Part shown: one piece after another, positions 41,979 to 51,155 of the stretch
Layout: every line of letters starts with the position of its first letter
Position numbering within the stretch: the stretch's first letter is position 1
Source of the DNA: Curtobacterium sp. MCLR17_007
GTDB taxonomy: Bacteria > Actinomycetota > Actinomycetes > Actinomycetales > Microbacteriaceae
Length of the DNA: 64,000 nt
Direction: 5' to 3'
NCBI RefSeq assembly: GCF_003234655.2
Contig: NZ_CP126271.1
Location: forward strand, 3,224,001 to 3,288,000
Notes under the pieces: generated by a model
What the model was told of the DNA's origin: nothing
What the model saw: only the letters and a program-made list of their open reading frames with translations
The model's database searches: none
Program-made: the position numbers and the translations under genes

Positions 41979-42947
41979 TCAGATGCCCATCCGGACGATG
42001 TGGTAGTCGCTCGTCCAGATCTTGCGGATCGACACGGCGCCGCCGGGCTTCGGGGCGTCCATGATCATGCCGTTGCCCATGTAGAAGCCGTCGTGCGCCT
42101 CGTTGTTGAAGATGACGACGTCGCCGGGCTGGGCCTGGGACTCGGGGATGGTCGTGCCGGCCTGGTCCTGCAGCGGGACCGAGTGCGCGAGGTTGATGCC
42201 GTACTGGGCGTACACGAACATCACGTAGCCCGAGCAGTCGAAGCCGGCCGGGGTGGCGCCACCGAAGACGTACGGGGTGCCGATGTACTGCTTGGCGGTC
42301 GCGACGACGGCGGGCAGGGAGAACGGCGTGCCGGCTGCGGGAGCGGCCGCGGTGGACGCTGCGGTCGTGGTGTTCGTCGTCGACGAGGCCAGGTAGTCGC
42401 TCTTGGTCGGGCCCGTGTACGCCGCGTACTGCTTGGCCGCGGCCGCACGGGCTGCGGCGACGTCAGCCGCGTGCTTCGCGGCGTCGAGCGTGGACTGCGC
42501 GGTCGCGGAGTACCCGTCGCGGCCCGTGTCGGCGAGGGCCGCGGCGTCGGAGACGGACAGCTGCTGGCTCTCGGTGGTGCGCGCGGCCTGCTGTGCGGTC
42601 GCGGCGTCGGAGGCACCGGACGGCTGCGTCGCGGCGAACGCTGCGGGGACGGCCATCGTGCCGAACATGCCCGCGGCGACGGTCAGGACGATCGGTGCCA
42701 TGAAGCGACGCTTGCGCGAGACCGACGAGGGCTTCGTCGTCGCGGTGCGCGGAGCGGGTTCGGCCCTGCGGACGGCGTGGGTGCCGGTCGCGCGCATCGC
42801 CGCGGTGGCGGAGGACCGGCGGGGCGTCCGGCCTTCGGCCTCGCGGCTCGCCCGCCGGGTGAGCGGGGCATCGGTCGGGCTGGCGGCGTTCTCGGTGTTC
42901 GTCGGGTTCACGGGCGTCACGTCCGCGGGCGTACCGGTCTGCGTCAA
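41979..42947 (-). CDS. C40-family peptidoglycan hydrolase (NlpC/P60)
   Basis: About 322 residues from TTG 42947 (GGAG 9 nt upstream); ATG 43034 would add 29. A basic, ~80-residue cytoplasmic N-tail precedes a signal/anchor segment (RFMAPIVLTVAAGMFGTMAV, 81-100). An Ala-rich linker then leads to the NlpC/P60 domain (about 212-322) with catalytic C238 in AGFDCSGYV and H285 in NNEAHDGFYMG. It cleaves D-gamma-Glu-diaminoacid bonds in the wall. An MtrA-like box at 43160 suggests control by the cell-wall regulator MtrA. Confidence 0.9.
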   Translation of the reverse strand: MTQTGTPADVTPVNPTNTENAASPTDAPLTRRASREAEGRTPRRSSATAAMRATGTHAVRRAEPAPRTATTKPSSVSRKRRFMAPIVLTVAAGMFGTMAVPAAFAATQPSGASDAATAQQAARTTESQQLSVSDAAALADTGRDGYSATAQSTLDAAKHAADVAAARAAAAKQYAAYTGPTKSDYLASSTTNTTTAASTAAAPAAGTPFSLPAVVATAKQYIGTPYVFGGATPAGFDCSGYVMFVYAQYGINLAHSVPLQDQAGTTIPESQAQPGDVVIFNNEAHDGFYMGNGMIMDAPKPGGAVSIRKIWTSDYHIVRMGI

Positions 42948-43265
42948 GAGGGAGGTCTCCGGCGTCTCGTCATCACACACCACCGGCCACCGACTGCGTG
43001 ACCTGCGACGTGCGCGACCCCATCCGTTCGTCATCGTCTCCGATCGAGGCAGGAGACGGGTTCGAGACGTCCTGCCACGGGTACCCGGGTCGTTGTCAGC
43101 CCGGGGACTCGTCGAGTGTACGGGCGGACCGTTACCTTGTCGAGACGAAAACGCCGTTTGGTAACGGAACGGTAAAGAAGCCCTGGTCAGGATGGAAGTT
43201 TGATTTTGCGCCAGGGCTTGCGTCAATCGCTCGACGTCGTCCCCCGGCGGCGTACCCCGGTCGGG
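42948..43265 (-). other. Long leader/intergenic region of the NlpC/P60 gene
   Basis: 318 bp without a gene. It holds a -10-like TACACT near 43116, a CCGTTACC / GGTAACGG inverted repeat (43129-43136, 43160-43167), and a structured leader with CAGGA...TCCTG closing a loop that contains CGAACCCG. Such leaders of NlpC/P60 genes often contain c-di-AMP (ydaO) riboswitches; I could not confirm one. Confidence 0.5.
43160..43176 (-). promoter_or_regulatory. MtrA-like direct-repeat box
   Basis: On the minus strand TTTACCGTTCCGTTACC gives two TTACC half-sites 11 bp apart, one helical turn, as expected for an OmpR-type regulator. GTTACC repeats are the known MtrA motif in front of NlpC/P60 genes in related genera. 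Confidence 0.6.
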
Positions 43266-43961
43266 CTAGGCGGCGTCGATGTAGACGTGCTGCGCGACCT
43301 CGGAGGGGAGCTCGATGCCCGCGTCCTCGCCGTCGACGCGCACCGCGACGTACGCCCCGGCGCGCTGCACACTGGCGAGTCGGCCGGGCATGACGCCCGC
43401 CGAGCGCAGCTGGTGCAGGAGCTCCGGCTCGAACTGGACGGGCTCACCCAGGCGACGGATGACACCGGTCGCCACCGCGTCGGTGCCCTCGGTCGCGGCG
43501 ACGATGTTGCGGACGCCGTCGAGGAAGCCGCCGGCGTCGGGTCCGCCGATCTCGGCCAGGCCGGGGATCGGGTTGCCGTAGGGGGACTCGGTCGGGTTGC
43601 CGAGCATCTCGAGCAGGCGGATCTCGACCTGCTCGCTCATCACGTGCTCCCAACGACAGGCCTCGTCGTGGACGAACGCCCAGTCCAGGCCGATGACGTC
43701 GGAGAGCAGTCGCTCGGCGAGACGGTGCTTGCGCATCACGTGGGTGGCGCGCGAGCGCCCCTCGACGGTGAGCTCGAGGTGCCGGTCACCCGACACGACG
43801 ACCAGGCCGTCGCGTTCCATGCGGGCGATCGTCTGCGAGACGGTCGGGCCGGAGTGCCCGAGGCGCTCGGAGATGCGCGCGCGCAGCGGGACGATCCCCT
43901 CTTCCTCGAGGTCGAGGATCGTCCGCAGGTACATCTCGGTTGTGTCGACGAGATCGGTCAC
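43266..43961 (-). CDS. DtxR/IdeR-type metal-dependent repressor
   Basis: 231 residues, closely resembling mycobacterial IdeR: LVDTTEMYLRTILDLEEEG (4-22), GPTVSQTIARMERDGL recognition helix, then KHRLAERLLSDVIGL. All metal ligands sit at IdeR numbering: M10, C102, E105, H106 and H79, E83, H98. The C-terminal SH3-like domain is present. It senses ferrous iron (or manganese) and represses uptake genes. GTG 43961 follows GGAGAGGG. Divergent from serC. Confidence 0.93.
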   Translation of the reverse strand: MTDLVDTTEMYLRTILDLEEEGIVPLRARISERLGHSGPTVSQTIARMERDGLVVVSGDRHLELTVEGRSRATHVMRKHRLAERLLSDVIGLDWAFVHDEACRWEHVMSEQVEIRLLEMLGNPTESPYGNPIPGLAEIGGPDAGGFLDGVRNIVAATEGTDAVATGVIRRLGEPVQFEPELLHQLRSAGVMPGRLASVQRAGAYVAVRVDGEDAGIELPSEVAQHVYIDAA

Positions 43962-44073
43962 GGTCCGCCCTCTCCTGTCCGGCTCCAGCGCGACCCACCC
44001 TACTTGTTCGCGGCGACAACCCGACATCCAGTCGCTTCCGGTGCAGGTCGGTTGGGATACCAGTGATCGGTAG

Positions 44074-45200
<1,127 letters not shown>

Positions 45201-45201
<1 letters not shown>

Positions 45202-45280
45202 CGCCGGCGCGGGTCAGCGCACGCCGGCGCGGGTCAGCGCACGCCGGCGCGGGTCAGCGCACGCCGGCGCGGGTCAGCGC
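45201..45280. repeat. Four perfect 20-bp tandem repeats after serC
   Basis: Unit ACGCCGGCGCGGGTCAGCGC, four identical copies. The first begins at the last base of the serC stop codon. No coding role. Copies this uniform point to recent expansion. Confidence 0.95.
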
Positions 45281-45296
45281 ACGCCACAGCACCACG

Positions 45297-45340
45297 GAAC
45301 GGACACGGCACCGCGGAGATCCGCGGTGCCGTGTCCGTTC
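45297..45340 (+). terminator. serC terminator
   Basis: Perfect 21-bp inverted repeat beginning GAACGGACACGGCACCGCGG, almost no loop. Confidence 0.85.
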
Positions 45341-45386
45341 GTCGGTGCAGTGTGACGGTGTCAGCGCTGCTCGTCAGTGCTGCTCG

Positions 45387-45980
45387 TCAGTGCTGCTCGT
45401 CAGGGGCGGGCTCGCGGACGTCTGCGAGCTGGTCGACGTCGACGCCCTCGATCTCGTCGTCGTCCGACTCGGCGAGGTCGCCCTCGTCGGCGTCCGTGAA
45501 GTCGTCGTCCTCGTCGAACTGGTCGTCCGACTCGTCGTCATCGTCGTCGTCCGACTCGTCATCGTCGTCGTCGTCCGACTCGTCGTCGTCCGACTCGTCG
45601 TCGTCGGACTCGTCGTAGTCAGCGTCGTCGTCCTGGTCGTCCTCGTCATCGGACTCGTCGTGCGCCTCGTCGTCCTGCGCCGCGCGGTACTCGGCCAGCC
45701 GCTCCGACCACGGCACCCACTCCGGGGCGAGCAGCGCACCGTCACCGGGCATGAGCTCGACCTCGAGCACCGTGGGCTCGTCGCCCTCGACATGGGCGAT
45801 GCTGACGGTCCAGCGCCACCCGGGGTAGCCGGGCATTCGGTTCGCGAAGAGGACCGAGACCACCCCGTCGCCCTCGTCCGTGGTGCCCGCGGGGGCGCCG
45901 ACGGTGGACTCCGGGGTCACCTCGAGCAGCGCGGTGCGGGCCAGTTCGGTCAGGTCGGTGTGCTCGGTCGTCATGGTCAT
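45387..45980 (-). CDS. DUF3027 protein with long Asp/Ser-rich tail
   Basis: 197 residues. Residues about 40-100 carry the DUF3027 core (RMPGYPGWRWTVSIAHVEGD, then LMPGDGALLAPEWVPWSERL). About residues 103-185 are almost only Asp, Glu and Ser with short repeats such as DDDESDD. The ATG overlaps the stop of the cold-shock gene by 4 bp, the usual actinobacterial pair. Function unknown; the acidic tail may bind basic partners. Confidence 0.88.
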   Translation of the reverse strand: MTMTTEHTDLTELARTALLEVTPESTVGAPAGTTDEGDGVVSVLFANRMPGYPGWRWTVSIAHVEGDEPTVLEVELMPGDGALLAPEWVPWSERLAEYRAAQDDEAHDESDDEDDQDDDADYDESDDDESDDDESDDDDDDESDDDDDDESDDQFDEDDDFTDADEGDLAESDDDEIEGVDVDQLADVREPAPDEQH

Positions 45981-46354
45981 GCGTCCAATTGGTCTGCGAC
46001 GTGCCGCAGGATCGCGGCGATGCGTGTGCCGTTCTTCGGGTAGCGGCCGTGGCGGAGGTCCCCGCTGATCCGGTCGAGCTCCTTCACGAGGTCCTCGACG
46101 ATCACGGCCATGTCGTCCGCCGAACGCCGCGACATCTTCGCCAGCGACGGCTTCGGGTCGAGCAGCCGGACCGACAGCGCCTGGGAGCCCTTGTTGCCCT
46201 GCACGACGCCGTACTCGAGTCGCGCACCGGCCTTGACGGTGGTCGTGCCCTCTGGCAGCGAGGACGCGTGCAGGAACACCTGGTCACCATCGTCGCCGGT
46301 GATGAACCCGAACCCCTTCTGGTCGTCGTAGAACTTGACCTTGCCGGTGGGCAT
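45977..46354 (-). CDS. Cold-shock-domain protein with C-terminal extension
   Basis: 125 residues. Residues 1-68 are a cold-shock domain with both RNA-binding motifs altered slightly (GKVKFYDDQKGFGFIT and DQVFLHASSL). The C-terminal ~55-residue helical extension is characteristic of the CspB-type protein paired with DUF3027. Binds single-stranded nucleic acid. GAGGAG precedes ATG 46354. Confidence 0.92.
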   Translation of the reverse strand: MPTGKVKFYDDQKGFGFITGDDGDQVFLHASSLPEGTTTVKAGARLEYGVVQGNKGSQALSVRLLDPKPSLAKMSRRSADDMAVIVEDLVKELDRISGDLRHGRYPKNGTRIAAILRHVADQLDA

Positions 46355-46404
46355 GCGTGGACTCCTCGATGTGTGTGCGGCCGTGGTGCGGATATCCTGG
46401 GCAG

Positions 46405-46707
46405 ATGGCCAAGCCGACCCGATCCCCCGGGGACACGCGGAACTCCGCGCAACCCCCGGCGACGTCCAATCGTACCGAACGCGTCATCGCGTTCATGGTC
46501 GGTGGGATCGTCCTCTTCACGATCATCTGCTTCATCGTGATGATCGTCGGGTGGCTGACCATCGGCACGATCCCCGGCACCGGCATCTGGCCGGTCGCCC
46601 TCAGCGTGATCTACGTCGGACCGCCCATCGCGATGGTGCTGATCCTGGCACTGCTCGCGACCGTCTGGACGCGCAAGGCCCGCGAACACAAGAACGAGGC
46701 ACGCTGA
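46405..46707 (+). CDS. Small two-helix membrane protein
   Basis: 100 residues; hydrophobic segments about 30-54 and 67-88, basic C-terminus. ATG 46405 is 6 bp behind TATCCT (leaderless). It lies between divergent cold-shock and helicase genes. Function unknown. Confidence 0.75.
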   Translation: MAKPTRSPGDTRNSAQPPATSNRTERVIAFMVGGIVLFTIICFIVMIVGWLTIGTIPGTGIWPVALSVIYVGPPIAMVLILALLATVWTRKAREHKNEAR

Positions 46708-46735
46708 CGTCCGCTCCGGACGCGGGCGAAGGACG

Positions 46736-48565
46736 ATGACGACCACCGCCGACCTGGCCGCCCGACTGCGGGCGATGCCGGACGACGACCTCGAGCGGCT
46801 GATCGTCGCGCGCGGTCTGCCCACCGCCGTGCTCGGTGAGACCGGGCCCCAGAGCATCACCGACTTCTTCGACCTCGCCGAGGCATTCCGCGCCGAGGCC
46901 GCGGTCGACGCAGCGGTCGAGCGACTCCCCCGCCGCACCCTGCTGGCGCTCCGGGACGGCTCGACGGGTGACGACCTGGCTCCCGCCGTCGCCCTCGGCC
47001 TGGCAGACGACGACGGCCGGGTCGACGACGCGGTCGCCGCACGCGTGGCCGCCCACCCCGACCTCGCAGCCCTGCATGGGGCCACGCCGCCGGTTCCGGA
47101 TCGACCCGCCAGCGGCGAGTCGGCCGTGCCGGTGGGGGGAGGCTCGCAGCACGACCGCCCCGACCGTCCCGTCACCGACACGGTCGGCCCGGACGCCGCA
47201 CGCGCCACGGGCGCCGAGCACGCGTTCACGACGATGACCGTGCTCGCCGAGCTCCTGCGGGCGGTCGAGGACGGCGGCGTGCGCGAACTGGTCAAGGGCG
47301 GCATCGGGTCCCCGCTCGCCCGACAGCTCGCCGAGCGGTCCGGCGCCGACGCCGAGGTCGTCCCCGGACGCCTCGCGCTGCTCGCGCACATCCGCTTCAC
47401 GGTCCCGGACGACCACACCTGGGCACTCACCGACACCGGCCGAGCGTGGCTGACGACCTCGTGGCCGGAGCGGTGGACCGACCTCGTCACGCGCTGGCAC
47501 GACATGCTCGACCCCGCGGTGCACGACGTCCTCGCACTCGCGGGCACGGACTGGCGCGACCTGGTCGCCCTCGGCCGCTGGGCCTACCCCGCCGGCGCGC
47601 GCTGGCTGGACGCGACCCTGCTCGACGTCGCCGGCACCGCGAACGCGCTCGGACTGACCGTCGAGGGCATCGTCACCGACTCCGGCTCGACCCTGCTCGG
47701 CGACGACGCGTCCGCCGCTGCCCGGGTCGCCGCCGACGACCTGCCGCAGACGGTCGAGGGCGTGTACCTGCAGCACGACCTGACGGTCATCGCACCCGGA
47801 CCGCTCGCCCCCGCGGCCGACGCCGAGCTCCGCAGCGTCGCCGACCTCGAGGCCCCGGGGCTCGCCGCACGGTACCGCGTGTCGGACGACTCCCTGCGGC
47901 GGGCCCTGCGCGCCGGCAGGTCCCGCGACGACGTGCTCGGCCTGTTCGAACGCATCGGACTGACCGGCGTCCCGCAGCCCCTGGCCTACCTGGTCGACGA
48001 GGTCGCCGCCCGTGACGGCAGCATCGTGGTCGACCGAGCGGGGGACGGGCTCGGTGCCGTCGTGCGCGGCACCCCCGACCAGCTCGACCTGATCGGGGTG
48101 GACGCCGAGCTCCGCCAGATGGCGTGGGAGCGGCCCGACCTGACGACACTGGTGACCCGCTACCCGGCGCACGTCGTCCACGCGGCGCTGGAGGACCAGC
48201 GCTACCCGGCCGTGCTGCAACCCGGCGCCCGCCCCGAGACGCACCACGGGCCTCCCGGTCGTCGCCGTGCCGCGACCCGGTCGCCGGAAGCCGCCGCGCG
48301 CGCCGTCGTCGGACGGCTCCGTCTCACGACGGAACGGGGCGACGCCGAGCCGGAGCAGGAGTGGCTCGGACGGCAGATCGACCTGGCCGTCCGGGGTCGC
48401 ACACCCATCCGCGTCGTCGTCCGGATGCCGGACGGCACCGAGCGGCCGTTCTCGATCGTGCCCACGTCCGTCGCCGCCGGACGCATCCGCGGCAAGGACA
48501 CGGCGGCCGACGTGGAGCGCACCCTGCCCCTGTCGCTCGTCGTGTCCGTCGACAGCGAAGCCTGA
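46736..48565 (+). CDS. Helicase-associated XPB/Ssl2-type N-terminal-domain protein
   Basis: 609 residues; no Walker motifs. Helical N-terminal domain with LRAMPDDDLERLIVARGLP and an XPB/Ssl2-like helicase-associated domain (about 330-480; VEGVYLQHDLTVIAPGPLAP and DDVLGLFERIGLTGVPQPL). The C-terminus (about 525-609) has a WYL-like pattern (QIDLAVRGRTPIRVVVRMPDG). It precedes the XPB helicase by 30 bp, and in actinobacteria the two are a conserved pair. Probably the partner of XPB in repair or transcription. Confidence 0.85.
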   Translation: MTTTADLAARLRAMPDDDLERLIVARGLPTAVLGETGPQSITDFFDLAEAFRAEAAVDAAVERLPRRTLLALRDGSTGDDLAPAVALGLADDDGRVDDAVAARVAAHPDLAALHGATPPVPDRPASGESAVPVGGGSQHDRPDRPVTDTVGPDAARATGAEHAFTTMTVLAELLRAVEDGGVRELVKGGIGSPLARQLAERSGADAEVVPGRLALLAHIRFTVPDDHTWALTDTGRAWLTTSWPERWTDLVTRWHDMLDPAVHDVLALAGTDWRDLVALGRWAYPAGARWLDATLLDVAGTANALGLTVEGIVTDSGSTLLGDDASAAARVAADDLPQTVEGVYLQHDLTVIAPGPLAPAADAELRSVADLEAPGLAARYRVSDDSLRRALRAGRSRDDVLGLFERIGLTGVPQPLAYLVDEVAARDGSIVVDRAGDGLGAVVRGTPDQLDLIGVDAELRQMAWERPDLTTLVTRYPAHVVHAALEDQRYPAVLQPGARPETHHGPPGRRRAATRSPEAAARAVVGRLRLTTERGDAEPEQEWLGRQIDLAVRGRTPIRVVVRMPDGTERPFSIVPTSVAAGRIRGKDTAADVERTLPLSLVVSVDSEA

Positions 48566-48595
48566 CCCAGGCGCACCCGGCTAGGCTGGCAGGTC

Positions 48596-50311
48596 ATGAA
48601 CGGACCGCTGATCGTCCAGAGCGACCGCACGGTGTTGCTCGAGGTCGCACACCCCGACGCCGAGGACGCACGCCACGAGCTCGCGGTGTTCGCCGAGCTC
48701 GAACGCGCCCCCGAACACGTGCACACCTACCGGGTCACGCGCCTGGGGTTGTGGAACGCGCGCGCCGCGGGCCACGACGCCGAGAGCATGATCGCCACCC
48801 TCGAGCGCTTCGCGAAGTTCCCGGTGCCGCAGAGCGTCACCGTCGACATCCGCGACACCGTCAGCCGGTACGGCCGGCTCGTCATCCGCCGCGAGGAGCG
48901 CGAGGACGCGCCGGTCATCGCGAACTCGCCGGGCGAGGAGCTCGAGCGCCAGCCGAGGCTGCTGCTGACGGCGACCGACCCGACCGTCCTCGCCGAGGTG
49001 ACCCGGTCCAAGCGCATCAAGCCGCTGCTCGGCGACAAGCGGTCCGACACCGCGATCGAGCTGCAGCAGTGGGCACGCGGGCAGGTCAAGCAGGAGCTGG
49101 TGAAGCTCGGCTGGCCGGCCGAGGACCTGGCCGGGTACACCCCCGGACAGCCGCACGCGATCGACCTCGACACCACCGAGTGGGACCTGCGCCAGTACCA
49201 GCAGGACGCGGTCCAGAGCTTCTTCGCGCAGGGGTCCGGCGTCGTCGTGCTGCCGTGTGGCGCGGGCAAGACGCTCGTCGGCGCGGGGGCGATGGCCACC
49301 GTCAAGGCGACCACGCTCATCCTCGTCACGAACACCGTCTCCGCGCGACAGTGGCGGTCCGAGCTGCTCAAGCGGACGTCGCTCACCGAGGACGAGATCG
49401 GCGAGTACTCCGGCAGTGTCAAGGAGATCCGGCCCGTCACGATCGCGACCTACCAGATCCTCACCGCGCGCCGGAAGGGCGAGTACACGCACCTGTCGCT
49501 CCTCGACGCGCTCGACTGGGGCCTCGTGGTCTACGACGAGGTCCACCTGCTGCCGGCGCCCGTCTTCAAGCTGACCGCCGACCTGCAGGCCCGTCGTCGC
49601 CTGGGACTCACCGCGACCCTCGTTCGCGAGGACGGCCGCGAGGGCGACGTGTTCTCGCTCATCGGTCCGAAGCGGTACGACGCCCCGTGGAAGGAGATCG
49701 AGGCCCAGGGCTACATCTCCCCAGCCGAGTGCTACGAGGTCCGCATCGACCTGCCGCACGAGGACCGGCTGGAGTACGCGGCGTCGAGCGACGACGAGCG
49801 CTACCGGCTCGCGGCGACGACGCCGGCCAAGACCCCGGTCGTCCGGGCCCTGATCGAGAAGCACCGCGGCGAGCAGATCCTGGTGATCGGGCAGTACATC
49901 GACCAGCTCGACGCACTCGCTGCCTCCCTCGACGCGGCCGAGATCACCGGGTCGACGCCCGTCGACGAGCGCGAGCGGCTGTACCAGGCGTTCCGCGACG
50001 GCGAGATCGACGTCCTGGTCGTCTCCAAGGTCGCGAACTTCTCCGTCGACCTGCCCGACGCCACGGTCGCCGTCCAGGTGTCCGGGTCGTTCGGGTCGCG
50101 GCAGGAAGAGGCGCAGCGGCTCGGTCGGCTGCTGCGGCCGAACAAGGACGGCCTCCCCGCGTCGTTCTACACGCTCGTGACCCGCGACACCGTGGACCAG
50201 GACTTCGCCCAGAACCGGCAGCGGTTCCTGGCCGAGCAGGGCTACTCGTACACGATCCTCGACGCCGACCAGATCCAGGGCGTACCCCAGACGCTCTCAG
50301 GGAACGCTTAG
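48596..50311 (+). CDS. XPB-type DNA repair helicase
   Basis: 571-residue superfamily 2 helicase. N-terminal damage-recognition domain (1-120), Walker A CGAGKT (221-226), DEVH box (314-317), the XPB-specific RED motif (344-346), and helicase motif VI QEEAQRLGRLLRPN. ATP-dependent 3'-5' DNA unwinding. ATG 48596 is 8 bp behind TAGGCT. Confidence 0.94.
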   Translation: MNGPLIVQSDRTVLLEVAHPDAEDARHELAVFAELERAPEHVHTYRVTRLGLWNARAAGHDAESMIATLERFAKFPVPQSVTVDIRDTVSRYGRLVIRREEREDAPVIANSPGEELERQPRLLLTATDPTVLAEVTRSKRIKPLLGDKRSDTAIELQQWARGQVKQELVKLGWPAEDLAGYTPGQPHAIDLDTTEWDLRQYQQDAVQSFFAQGSGVVVLPCGAGKTLVGAGAMATVKATTLILVTNTVSARQWRSELLKRTSLTEDEIGEYSGSVKEIRPVTIATYQILTARRKGEYTHLSLLDALDWGLVVYDEVHLLPAPVFKLTADLQARRRLGLTATLVREDGREGDVFSLIGPKRYDAPWKEIEAQGYISPAECYEVRIDLPHEDRLEYAASSDDERYRLAATTPAKTPVVRALIEKHRGEQILVIGQYIDQLDALAASLDAAEITGSTPVDERERLYQAFRDGEIDVLVVSKVANFSVDLPDATVAVQVSGSFGSRQEEAQRLGRLLRPNKDGLPASFYTLVTRDTVDQDFAQNRQRFLAEQGYSYTILDADQIQGVPQTLSGNA

Positions 50312-50333
50312 GGAACAGTCAGAGGATAGGGCC

Positions 50334-51029
50334 ATGACCGATGGACCCAAGATCCTCATCGTCGATGACGAGCCGAACATCCGCGACCTCCTGACGACCT
50401 CGCTGCGGTTCGCCGGGTTCGCCGTCCGCGCAGTGGGGAACGGCGCCCAGGCCATCTCCGCCGTGCTCGAGGAAGAACCCGACCTCATCATCCTCGACGT
50501 CATGCTCCCCGACATGAACGGGTTCGGTGTCACCAAGCGCCTGCGCTCGTCCGGGTACACCTCGCCGATCCTCTTCCTCACCGCGAAGGACGACACCGAG
50601 GACAAGATCACCGGGCTCACGGTCGGTGGCGACGACTATGTGACCAAGCCGTTCTCGCTCGACGAGATCGTCGCCCGCATCAAGGCGATCCTGCGTCGCA
50701 CGATGAACGACGAAGAAGACGCGATCATCCGCGCCGGCGAGCTCACCATGGACCAGGACACGCACGAGGTCACGATCGGCGACGCGCAGATCGAGCTCTC
50801 GCCCACCGAGTTCAAGCTGCTGCGCTACCTCATGCTGAACCCCAACCGCGTGCTGTCGAAGGCGCAGATCCTCGACCACGTGTGGGAGTACGACTTCAAC
50901 GGCGACGCCGGCATCGTCGAGTCCTACATCTCGTACCTGCGTCGCAAGCTCGACCAGTACTCCACCGAGCCGATCATCCAGACCAAGCGTGGTTTCGGGT
51001 ACATGCTCAAGGCGTCCAAGGCCTCGTAG
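50334..51029 (+). CDS. OmpR-family response regulator
   Basis: 231 residues. Receiver with phospho-acceptor D55 (LIILDVMLPD), T83/K105 (FLTAKDD, YVTKPF) and a winged-helix effector (about 130-228; ELSPTEFKLLRYLMLNPNRV, VESYISYLRRKLD). TrcR/PrrA/MprA-like. Co-directional with the histidine kinase 126 bp downstream. Confidence 0.94.
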   Translation: MTDGPKILIVDDEPNIRDLLTTSLRFAGFAVRAVGNGAQAISAVLEEEPDLIILDVMLPDMNGFGVTKRLRSSGYTSPILFLTAKDDTEDKITGLTVGGDDYVTKPFSLDEIVARIKAILRRTMNDEEDAIIRAGELTMDQDTHEVTIGDAQIELSPTEFKLLRYLMLNPNRVLSKAQILDHVWEYDFNGDAGIVESYISYLRRKLDQYSTEPIIQTKRGFGYMLKASKAS

Positions 51030-51062
51030 CCCACGTGCGGGCGGGCTCGTCGCCCGGTCGTC

Positions 51063-51140
51063 CTCACGGCGTTCGTCCGGTTCCACCGGGCGGGCGCCGT
51101 TCTCACGGCGCTCGTCCGGTTTCACCGGTCGGGCGCCGTC
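51063..51140. repeat. Two 39-bp imperfect tandem repeats in front of the kinase gene
   Basis: 51063-51101 and 51102-51140 match at 35 of 39 positions. Each holds CCGGTTYCACCGG-like symmetry. The second copy abuts TACCGT, the likely -10 of the kinase gene. Confidence 0.9.
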
Positions 51141-51155
51141 TACCGTTGGGGCAGC

